Assembly (NCBI GenBank): GCA_012934845.2
Contig: WNNJ02002292.1
Span: forward strand, 62,001 to 126,000
DNA from: Pomphorhynchus laevis
Taxonomy: Eukaryota; Acanthocephala; Palaeacanthocephala; Echinorhynchida; Pomphorhynchidae
Length of the DNA stretch: 64,000 nucleotides
Reading direction: 5' to 3'
Part shown: in pieces, positions 22,794-32,900 of the stretch
Position numbering within the stretch: the first letter of the stretch is position 1
Layout of the letters: every line of letters begins with the position of its first letter
The notes under the pieces: model-generated
The model's input: the letters and a program-made list of their open reading frames with translations, nothing else
What the model was told of the DNA's origin: nothing
The model's database searches: none
Position numbers and translations under genes: made by a program

Positions 22794-22982
22794 GTAACTT
22801 TTAAGTCATAATTTTTAACGTTGCTTTTTCGGTGTCGCCACCTAGTTTAGTTGACTCAGACTAAACTTACAACGGGCCATCCAGCAGCATCTGACAGGGG
22901 GCTGCCCTGATTAAGGCGGTTGCAGGCTGGAACAAGATCTATAAAGATCTACCACCTTCACTCCAGGAAGGAATATCACTCC

Positions 22983-23357
22983 TGCATGAAGGAATATCTG
23001 GGAATTCCAATAATTTTCCTTTTCCTCGCTTCAACTTGTCAACATTAACGGAGAAAAGTAGCTGTCCAAATCGTGATTTCTCGGTACTCTCCATATTCGC
23101 GGGACTGCAAAGTTCAAATGGTGTCCATTTCCCCGTAGCCATCCTTCTAAATTTGATCGACAAGTTCCGCAACAACAATGCGGAGCCCAAGATTTGTCCT
23201 GATCCCCTATCGGAATCCCAAAATATAAATGATAAGCTTTGCATAGTTTGCTTGGATTTTTGATGGCGTGCTGTTTTCGCTTGTTGCTGATATAGACTCC
23301 ACAGATATAACCAAAACTGTAAGGATCGTGTCTACATTTTTTATCCTTACTGAACAT
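22983..23357 (-). pseudogene. Transposase-like ORF, N-terminal part
   Basis: Begins at ATG 23357 directly after a plausible splice acceptor (TTATGTTTTCAG). It reads FGYICGVYI, then FGIPIGDQDKSWAPH, CCCGTCRSNLEGWLRG and FAVPRIWRVPRNHDLDSYF, which I recognise as the N-terminal, Cys-rich part of the same multi-copy family as 18228-19530. After a frame change it ends in EFPDIPS at the target duplication. The next residues of the family (RPHNNEEMPIP) are found at 19.53 kb, beyond the PLE. Confidence 0.7.
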
Positions 23358-23430
23358 CTGAAAACATAAATTAATTATTGAATAATTATAATTAATAATT
23401 GCTTTACGGTTGCTTTCGACTTGTGTTTAA

Positions 23431-23628
23431 TTTCCATGTGGCTTATTTAAATCGAGAGAAGGACAAAGGATTCATTTTGCACGAATTTTCGCCAATAGCA
23501 AATGGCCTTTTTAAGGCACACAGTACTTGAATATCATGAATACTTGAATATTAGCCGATTGCCATTGTCGAAAATTCGTGCAAAATAATCCTTTGTCCTT
23601 CTCTCAATTTCAATAAGCAACATGGAAA
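23431..23628. mobile_element. 198-bp palindrome (foldback/MITE-like)
   Basis: Arms of about 85-90 bp: the outer end TTTCCATG(T)GGCTTATTT pairs with AATAAGCAACATGGAAA, and the inner part GAGAGAAGGACAAAGGAT pairs with ATCCTTTGTCCTTCTCTC. The centre lies near 23530. It has no ORF and is distinct from the palindromes at 6.3 and 54 kb. Confidence 0.75.
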
Positions 23629-23971
23629 ATATTTATTTATAATAAATTATAATTAATATATTTATTACTAAACAAAAATTATTGATAAGTTTTAAGATAT
23701 CATTTTTTCTAAAAACCAATGCGATCTCTGGAATCAGCGTATAAAAATGACTAAGAAACAGTGTAAATATAAACAAAAATGCTGTCGGCTAGTGTTATTC
23801 ACAAAAATGAAGATCGGTTACGCAGGATTAAATCTAGTTGATGATGCAAGAAGATTCCAAGCGCATAATTACGAAGCTAAGACGTAGCTTTAAAAGGACA
23901 AATAACTCACATAACCGTATGGGTCTATTGAGCACAGTAATGATATCACAAATTCCTCGTCCCACTTTACG

Positions 23972-24096
23972 TTTTAAATAGCAGCAGCACAAAAACTACG
24001 GTGTTTGGCCAGCTCGATTCGCTCTCCATATTACTTTGCAGGCTTCGTTATACTCGAAGGCAGATCTGCGACTTGCCTACGATTGAGCTACTGTAG
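23972..24096 (-). repeat. tRNA-like short repeat (possible SINE)
   Basis: The minus strand reads TAGCTCAATCGTAGGCA, like a tRNA A box, followed by GCCTTCGAGT at about B-box distance, then GAGCTGGCCAAACACCG and GTGCTGCTGCTATT. The tail part recurs near 26745-26780 and 35400-35430. It has no true cloverleaf, so I regard it as a SINE-like relic, not a tRNA gene. Confidence 0.4.
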
Positions 24097-25639
24097 AATA
24101 ATATAACTTATACTAACTTATGATATAATATATTATAATATTTAATCCCGGAATGCGTCCAGAAGGTTTTACTGATGACTAGATCCTCTAATACAAGAGT
24201 AATTTGTCATAAATCATAATTTTGAATTATTTCCTTCAAATCGTTTTAAGAAAAACGAATAATATTCATAGCCACAGTGTTCTGTTGCCAATTACAGACT
24301 CGATGCATAACCCTTTAAACAAGGGTTTAAATCTTATTTAACTCAATGATATAAAATTTTGAAATAATTAAAAAATGAAATAAAAGTTGAGCATTATTAA
24401 TTACGGAATAAAATTATATTTTAAATTAAATGGTTTTTTATATTTTAAATGATTTCAAAATTAAATTAGTAGCGTAATATCGTCAGACAAACCTTATTTT
24501 TATTACTTGAACGTCATAGGATTTTTGTCGTTTTCGAAAATATCACGGAAATACCATGGGAATAAAATAAATCTACTGCTTTAAATATTAATATTTCTTG
24601 TCGTAAAAAGTCATTAAGTTAATTAGAGGGTCCAAGAAAAAAGTATTTTTAGACTAAGAAAGCGTTCTACAATTTGCCAGTAACTGCTGGTTGTATCGTC
24701 TTTAGGTCCAACACATAAATAGAAAAAGATAATACCTTAAACTTTTAAAATGAAAGAAAATTAATAGGCTCAATTGCTTAAAATTGTAACAAATAATAAG
24801 ATATTTATATTATAATTTTATATACCATTTTTATTAAAGTTCTACTTTTAATTTCCCTGTTATTAGACATGCTATTTTTATTTCGTCATGTTATCATAAA
24901 CTATGAATTCGATTAAACAATTATTCGTAAGTTAATACTTTTACTTTTTGTTGCTATTCTTTGAAATTACAGAATCTGGAAGAAACCTAATGCAAGTATT
25001 TTAGATGCTAAAATACTTTATTGAGAAAAGAAATGGAAAGATTTGTTAGTGCATTTCCTTATGATGAAAATTCGAATAAATAAAATAAAATAATAAATAA
25101 ACTAATGATATATAATTCGTTCCTCACTAATCAAAATATTTATACAGAATACAATGCATTTATAAGTGCAAAGTGTGAAAATATCAATAAATATAATATC
25201 AATAAAAGTGACATCAAATGTTTTCAAAACATTTATTATGTTTATAAAATTATTAGTAGAAATCTGTTTACGAAACAAAATCTTCTTATCAGAATAAACT
25301 GTTAGGAATTTCTGTTTATTTTTATTGTAAACAATTCTTGTGTAATAAATTTTGTATGAAACAGAAATTTTTACTTAACAGAAGAAATCTGTTGAGAATT
25401 TCTCTTTACTAACAAAAATTATTTTATTTGTTATCATAAGTGTTTATACGCAGGCAGTATTTTATTCATTGTAAACATTTCTTATGTTTAAAAATAGGCA
25501 GAAGAAATTTGTTTATGAAATATACACAAAAAATTAAATTTTATAAACACTACTAAAACAATGTACTCTTGATACGACTATTTTTCTGATAATTTTCAAC
25601 CAAGTTTAATTGATTTTTTCTTATAATTTTACAATATAC
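24097..25639. other. AT-rich stretch without genes
   Basis: No gene recognised. The part 25310-25560 holds diverged copies of a motif AGAAGAAATCTGTTTA that also occurs near 26655 and 35480, next to PLE ends. A 66-codon open frame at 25105 is Asn/Ile-rich and has no visible homology. Confidence 0.4.
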
Positions 25640-26290
25640 AAAATAACAAAATATTATTAAAAATTTATTTAAACTATTAAGCGAAAATTTTTTATGGACG
25701 GATAGTAAAAAATATGCTTTGTGTAAGAATAATGTACACTTTTTAATCCAATTTCATCAGAGTAAATCTGTTATTAGCATGCATTTGGCCCCACTGATAT
25801 GTTGGATCGAGGAATAGGGGCCGAAACGTTTTTCCTGACAACCTCTAATCCTAATTCTGATACATCGTCTGTTATTTATGAATAATAAAAAAACTTTTTA
25901 TGGATAATAATCAATATGCTTTGTATTAGAATAAGATACACCGGATAATCAAATTTCATCAAAGTAAATACGTCATTAGCACCTTTTTGAGACCGAAATA
26001 TGTCATTATCACGTATTTGGTTCCGCTGCTAAGATTGGTCGAGGAATAGGGGGCCGAAACCTGTTAACATAACAGTTTATCCTGATGACCTCTAATCTTT
26101 ATTCTTATACATCGTATGTTATTTATTAGTCAATTCATAAAAATTAACTTTTATTTTAAATTTCAATTTTAACTTGATATAAAAATAAATTGTATAAAAT
26201 GTTATATAATTATTTATTATTTATCTTTATTTTTATTTATATATCGTATAAAATACGTAGACTCGGTTATCTGATCTGATTTGTTAATAA
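25640..26290 (+). mobile_element. Two tandem PLE 3' ends
   Basis: Two head-to-tail copies of the PLE 3' region. Each begins with the end of the coding part (AAAATATTATTAAAAATTTA, then a TTTTTATGGA.GGATA relic) and continues with the RNA module (GGCCCCACTGATATG, about 25790; GGTTCCGCTGCTAAG, about 26020). The second reaches the element terminus AAATACGTAGACTCGG near 26270. Confidence 0.7.
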
Positions 26291-26409
26291 AATTTCTTGT
26301 TTAGAATGCGATAAAATGTGGGTTAAACAGGCCAATTATTATAGACTAGATTAAAACAACACAAATACACACTCAAAAAGGGGCCTAAGTAGCGCTATTG
26401 TAAACCATA

Positions 26410-27190
26410 GTTTAAAATAGACGCCAAAATCTGATAACATAGCAGTTCCTCATGATGATCTTTAATCCTTATTATACAACGTATGTTATTTGTTAGTCGA
26501 TTCATAAAAATTGACTTTTATTTAAAATTTCAATTTTAAATTTTAACTTGATATAAAAATAAATTGTATAAAATCTTAAATAATAATTTATTTTTATTTT
26601 TATTTATATATCGTATAAAATACACAGACTCTGTTATCTGATCTGATTTATTATGTTTAAAAAATCAGAAGAAATCTGTTTATAAAATATACACAGTAAA
26701 TGTTTACGAAAATTCATGTTTATAAAAATATCAGCAGCACAAAGCTGGAGTGTTTGGCCAGCTCAATCATATTCGATACACCATAATTAAGATTAGAGGT
26801 TATCAGGAAGAACTGATGTGTAATCAGATTTCGGTATCTATTACTAGACAAATTAACAATCAGATCAGTTAACTGAGTCTACGTATTTTGTACTACAAAA
26901 ATGAATATTTTAATCTTAAGATTTTATATAATGTGTAGTTTTATAAGGTACGATATTTTATGGATAATAAACAATATATTTTGTATTAGAATAAGATACT
27001 TGATAATCAAATTTCTTCAGATGAAATACGTTATTAGCATGCATTTGGCCCCGCTGCTATGTTGGATAGAGGAGATAGGGGTCGAAACCTGATAGCATAG
27101 CAGTTCCTCCTGATGACCTCTAATCTTTATTCTGGTACATTGTATGTTAGTATAACATACAATGTTATTATTGATACATTGTATGTTATT
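26410..27190. mobile_element. Cluster of PLE 3' ends in both orientations
   Basis: A partial plus copy (26430-26660, ending ACTCTGTTATCTGATCTG), a minus copy (about 26770-26895, with GATTAGAGGTTATCAGG) and a plus copy (about 26950-27185) that has the best-kept RNA module (27047-27126). The stretch 26640-27145 is the left arm of an inverted repeat whose right arm is at 34995-35515. Confidence 0.7.
26640..27145 (+). repeat. Large inverted repeat, left arm
   Basis: The reverse complement of this stretch matches 34995-35515 with only scattered differences (roughly 95 percent or better by eye over the inner 450 bases). The arms enclose about 7.85 kb. Confidence 0.75.
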
Positions 27191-27799
27191 ATTGTTCGAT
27201 AATCCACATCTATTTAATGTGGTTATAGAAAGTAAGATATTTTGAAATTCAATTTTTACGAATTAATTAATAAATAATATCCAATACATTAGAGCTAAGA
27301 TTAGAGGCCGTCTGGATGATTTATTACACTTCGAATATAGTTTATATGCTGTTTATAAACGAAGTGTAATGGAAACGTTAAGGAAACCGTATAGGAAGTA
27401 TATTTTCTTATACATATATCGTATTTTTTTAATAGTTGTGAAAATTTCATTTTGAGAATTTTTTAAGTAGACACCGCAACAAAAAGTGGATTTATCCCGT
27501 TTAATTATTAGATTTCCAAATTACTATGCAATTATCTTAATGTTAAATGTGCAGCGTTTTACACTCTTTGTGAGATTAGACTATTAAACTATTTTCGAAC
27601 ATATAGCGAAAACTATTTGGACACGACAACACACCAGTTTGTATTTTAAAGATAATGCTAATTAATTGCCAGTTTTTTATAATTGCTACTATCTAGACTT
27701 GCTAATATGGAGTTATAACATAAAATGTTGATACTCGTTGCTCACATCGTTAAAATATAGGGCAGCTATTGTATAAAATATGGATGTGGTTTGATTCAT
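27191..27799. other. Non-coding stretch with a weak PLE-end remnant
   Basis: Near 27265-27315 a diverged minus-strand PLE end is visible (AATTAATTAATAAATAATAT, AAGATTAGAGGCCGTC). Nothing else recognised. Confidence 0.35.
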
Positions 27800-29410
27800 T
27801 TTTAACTGTTACATCGAAGTTTTTCACAAACACGACATTAAATAATGATGACAGTTCAATATAAGAGGCTCGCTTCAACTACATTAAACACCAGCAATGA
27901 GAATTTTGGCTCAGTTCAAGTGAGAATTTCGTGTTCAAGTGAATTATTTGCAAGCAGTATCATCCGCCTCAAAGAAATCTATTTGAGCTAATTTCCTATC
28001 AAGAGTTGATCCTATCTTGACAAAGCCAAATTGCTCGACCTCAGACGATAGGGTAAGTCTTTTTTCTTTTTGCTTATAGTTTCTATTTGCATGTATATAT
28101 TTTTGTGTGTATATTTATCTATTTTTTAGTGCATATCTATCTTTTTTATTTTTATTTCTTTTTTCTTCTTTATTTTCACATATATAGCATAAAAATCGCA
28201 TGTCTTGTGAAATACAAGACATTAAAAACGCAAATCACCTGTATCGATTAATACACTTATAAAAGAGATAGAGAAGGAATTTCCAGCGCAAAAGATGTTC
28301 CTGTCAATAAGGCACAACGCTTTTGCGCTGACAATAACTTGGGATAACGACGAAGGCAAAACCACCTTTTAAAAGAATATTAGATGTACCGTCAAAGATA
28401 ACATCTCTCGGGAAAGTATTTTTGAGCGGTACATTTTAAAAAATGGTTTTGCCAGAATAACATTTAAAAATGTAAATATAAAAGAAACATTCAGGATAAA
28501 GATGCAACAAATAAAATGAATCAAAGTCACTGATACTTCTCTGCGTGCCACGGGAATCCTTAGGGATGTCCCGTCGTTCGCAAAGCAAGAGGATGTCAAG
28601 GATTTGACAGATAAGAACGGAATAGCTGTAATAAAAAATGTCAATCATATAACCAAGCTTACAGCTCTTTTCTTGTGAAAGGAGATGTAAGTGATTTACA
28701 AAAGCTGCGCGACTCTTGACCTGTAATTTTGGGTCATCTAATCAAATTGGTAATTTTCGATTAGGATGACTTGAAATTCCGATATCCGCAGTGATATCGC
28801 TGTCAGCGACGGGGTCACTTTTCAATCATGTGTTTGGAAAGTGGTCCTCGCTGTGTGCACCGTGGAGACTAGCATGAACCATAAAATTGTGAAAAAGGTC
28901 CGAAAGCCCTAACTGTGCTAACTGTATACATTCACATAGGGCTTATTCTCACACATGCACCCATTTTAAAGAATATTTAAAGTAGGTGAATGGTGAAAAT
29001 AAAAAAGTGTGAAGAAGCACAAACCTTTTTACAAGCTGCAAAAAACAGCCGGTTTATCAACATGTATCCGAGATGAGAATGTTGATCGACCGACTAAACG
29101 AACTGGAAAAAAGGTGACGATAGTGACGGCGGAAAATATAAATCTAAAAACAAAACTATTATCAAAAGAGAATGAAATACAAAGTTTGAAAACAGATATA
29201 AGCAGAATATCAATAAGTAATTACAAAACTATAATGAAAATAAAAAAATAGTACAAAAAAACTCAAATTGTTTTGCAACTTTAAAATACGCAGACCCAGA
29301 AAAGGATGACGAAAACATGAAATTTGGCTCCTTAGTTTCCTCAGACTCGGAATAATGATGAATATTTAAAAAATTAATTAATTAATTAAATGTAAAAATA
29401 AAAATTTTTG
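27800..29410 (+). mobile_element. Decayed gag/ORF1-like retroelement relic
   Basis: Pieces of a gag-like protein with cysteine knuckles are visible: a stretch TGILRDVPSFAKQEDVKDL (near 28550-28605), a knuckle-like CFRLGH..C region near 28740-28850, and CANCIHSHRAYSHTC (near 28915-28960) followed by HFKEYLK. A basic, heptad-rich stretch is at 29009-29251. Upstream, GATAGGGTAAGTC near 28050 looks like a splice donor after a leader exon. It is a fossil with many breaks and no reverse transcriptase; whether it is a LINE ORF1 or another gag type is unclear. Confidence 0.45.
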
Positions 29411-29949
29411 AATAATTTTAATTTTTTTGAATGAATGTTTAATTTATTTATTTTTTTTTTGAATTTTTTGTTTTTATCTTTAATTTAAAATCTTATGTAA
29501 ATTATTTGTTGTATAAAAAATGAAATAGAATTTTATTGTTTAAAAGTGGTTTTATTTATTTATTTTTGTCGTTGTTTTTGCCATCACAAATCTGGAAAGA
29601 AAAATAATTACGACAGTCAAAAGACAAATGCTTCCCGTAGACGGGTTTGCAGAAGAGCGCTTATGGGCGTGAAGATTTACTTTTTATAAATTCAACGTTC
29701 ATTGTTAATCATTGTATTTTTTACTTAAATAAATTCTTACATTTTTTAACATTAAACGTTTACCACAATAAAACAGAAGAATCCGTCAAATAGCATCCAC
29801 TTTAACTGACTATTTCGCCGACAGTGATGGATTTCTAAAAGATACGTTTAAATATAATTTGGTAAGGTATGTCGGTTATGTGATTCGCATTACCACAATT
29901 CCCTAAAAATGTTTGGTGAAAATTGTAAAACGTTGATTTCTACAATTCC
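29411..29949. other. AT-rich stretch before LINE-A copy 5
   Basis: T-rich runs near 29400-29520, then unique sequence; no gene seen. The last part may include the LINE-A leader. Confidence 0.35.
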
Positions 29950-32900
29950 TTAAAAATAAGTAAGTGATTTTTCTGCTGTTAATTTGCCGGGAGAGGGGGT
30001 ACTCCCAATCCCTAAACTTAAAAACCTTATTGTTATCTCGATGTCACAACCTCTGGAAAGGCACAAATTTTTCAATGTGTTTTAGACCATTTATTGCTAA
30101 GTATGCCAACAGAATCCTTTTAAATTCGGTCAAATTTCATGAATCAGAGATAAAAATTTCCTTTGCAACCTCTGATATTGCGAAGGATTATGAGATCTTC
30201 TTCGATTCGAATCTGAAACATCTGGATTCGATTCACTTTAAACCCATTCTGGCATCTGTTAAAGTGAACAATCTTTCGCCGCATCTAGAGGAAAATTATA
30301 TCGAAGTTCTGAAAGAAGTTTACAAAATTTCAAACTTCCGATCTGTTATCGGGAAAAGTGGATTTCCACTTCCTGTAGCTTTCTGTTCATCCCCTATCGA
30401 GCATGCCGAAACCCTTGCCAAATCGTCATATAATTCCTTTTAAGGGTACAATTTACGCTTAACTGTTATGAGTGCAGAGGATCTTACCTACCCGCACTAT
30501 AGCACATGTCATAGGTGGGGGCACTGGGCCTCAAACTGCTCCAGATCAAGGACATGCGGAGTCTGTAGTCTCCCATTATGCAAAAGTATTGGTTCCGTGG
30601 ATAAGTGCGTTTCACCCGCCCTATGCTCAAACTGTGGTGGGAGCCATCCTGCATGGTCTCGCAAATGTGCACGTTTTAAGGATTACCGAAACAACTTCTT
30701 TAGGTTTGCTGTAGTCAAGAAACCCGATTAAACTTATTCTGGCGCGGCCTCAAGGATGACAGACAAGGACATCCTGAGTGTTATGGACGTTAAGATACAT
30801 TCTGCCATCCAAAATGTGGAAAATATGGTCTCCGCCTTGGTCTCTGCACTTTATTCAAGTCCGGGTGTTTGCACTCAGCATGCTTTACCTAGCTCGACAA
30901 AGAGGGGAACCTTGGCTCACATCATTCCCCCATTAAGAACGAGAAGCTCCTGAAGAATAAATATGAGTCGGCTTCACAGAGAAATGAAGACAATGACAGT
31001 GGGCATGTGCTCGCCCAGGACAGAGTTAGTGGCAATAAGCGCAACTTTTCCGCCCTTAGCTATGTCTAGGGATGAGGCAATCCCACCAAGCTGACCAAAC
31101 ACAATGCTGAGTACTCGTGAGCCTTTTTCACTGAATATTCTTCAGTAGAATTTGGAAAATTCCAAAATTCAAAGCGTACAATGATGCGTTAATGATCAAC
31201 AATAGACCGGCTTCCGAAAATAAGAACCCTTGCTTTTAAAATGTTTCCAGACTATCTGACGACGAACTTCTGAAGACTACTGATACCAGGATTAACGCGG
31301 CAGTACAACGAATGGAAGACCTGATGTCGGCCCTGGCCGCGGCCTTCTATGACACGCCGCAATTACCCAAGCAAACTATTCCAGAATCCAAAAAAGAGGA
31401 GCCTCGGCTCACGCCGTTCTCTATAAAGATTGGAAAGCTGCTAAAGGGTAAAAAGACCTCCAAGGGAAATAAAGATAACGCTCGTGGGCAAGTGCCCACT
31501 CTGGATGGCGCTAGTGGTGGAAGATGTAACCCTTCCACCCCTAGCTCCGTCTATGGATGAGGCAATTTCATACAGCTAACCTAACACAATGCAAAGTACT
31601 CGTGAGCCTTTTTTCACTGAATATTCTTCAGTGGAATTCGGGAGGAGCTTCTGCCCTTAGACTTCTATCTAGTAGAGATGCAGATGTTATAGTCCTTCAG
31701 GAAACGCGGTCTATGTGTTACCATCAGGGTATTATTCGATTCATCCCTAAGCACATTTGTTCCCACTATACTCCGTACATAACCCCGCCTCACTACTATT
31801 TATATCAAAGACTCTTGACCTTAGATAATGCTCCTTTAAGATCGTCCCTTCTACCCAAGTATTCTTGTCCAGCCCTTTCTTGTTTAGTAGTTTCACTTTG
31901 TAAGAACGGTAAACGCCTCAGTCTAGCCAAAGTCTAGACTACATCCATCCACGTGAGATTCACACGAACCGTTACCTCCTAGTTAGGATTATTTATAGCG
32001 GCTATGACGGTATTTTGTGATTTCAACGACAGAACTTGTCGTTGGATTAATTCAGCACTCCGCAGAGCCAGGAATAGTTATCTTATTTACAAACGACCGT
32101 CCCCCGCCTTTCATTGGACATCAACGAATTCACTCCTCGACCTATAACTGATCCATGTGAGGTGATTGTTGAAACCCCACTGTACGGAGTAGTCGCGACA
32201 ACATCTGTCCATCAGTCATGACCTGATTCTTTGGCGGATAGAAGAGGATGTGCTGCTGAGAAGGAGATTCCACTTTGATCCTATAAGAGTGGCCTTCTTT
32301 CAGGCAGCTATCCAATGATTCCTACGAATTGGTAATGAGAGTTTGTCCAAATTTAATTCCTACCTCTCTTCGTAAGCTCCCGCGATGCTTTCGACAACCT
32401 ATAAAGGCCGTGTTTACTGTCCCACCCCGACAAAACTCAAGACCTTAGCGTATATGCTTCGTCTTCCCAATCTCACTGCTTCTGCCAGGCAAGTTCTCTC
32501 GAATGAATATTAAAGCACTAGATATAGGTTCCAACTTGGTAAGGATAGGGCAAGCATTGCTTCCCTTAATCCTGCCCAGTCTTCCTTCTGGAAGATATTC
32601 AAGAAGATAAGTTCGTTTATTGGAAGGATAGGGTATTGGGTTGGATTGGTAAAATAGGTATTGATAAAGTTTTGGTGGATCCACTATTCGTACATAATTA
32701 TGGAGTCACTCAATCACCTCAGCCAATCCCGCCTTGGGGAGACTTCAGAAGTAGGGATTTATCTGTCACAGATATCCTAAACTCATGGGGGCCTCTTCCG
32801 GGCACCTCCAAATCAGTCACTCAACTCTCTTCTTGTGTCTGTCAGCTTTTGACAGCCGATTAAATAAGATAAGTGGCCGGTAAAATGCTATTAACCGCTC

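Larger units (their letters stand above)
19545..22982 (-). mobile_element. Penelope-like element with N-terminal GIY-YIG (Naiad-like)
   Basis: In reading order (high to low coordinate): a 5' leader, a GIY-YIG endonuclease (22793-22240), a linker and fingers region, the reverse transcriptase (21589-20087), a C-terminal part that ends with the peptide SGKFLWMDNK near 19921, and a 3' region with a foldable RNA module (19763-19844) down to a terminal sequence AGTCTACGTATT. Classical Penelope elements carry the GIY-YIG after the reverse transcriptase; here it comes first, as in the Naiad/Chlamys PLE clade. The protein frame has about three breaks, among them an internal duplication of roughly 190 bp around 21.6-21.8 kb. 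It sits inside a transposase-like ORF. Confidence 0.85.

Noticed and set aside
24060-24096. A functional tRNA gene
   Set aside because: A- and B-box-like parts only; no acceptor stem or anticodon arm can be formed.
27047-27126. PLE 3' module as a hammerhead ribozyme
   Set aside because: CUGAUGA and GAAAC are present, but GAAAC comes first and only about 20 bases lie between them, too few for two helices; stem II pairing next to both boxes cannot be formed.
27047-27126. PLE 3' module as an HDV-like ribozyme
   Set aside because: GGCCCC/GGGGTC and CTGCTATG/CATAGCAG give P1- and P2-like pairs in the right nesting, but no P3 hairpin, no P4 and no catalytic C in front of the second P2 strand can be seen.
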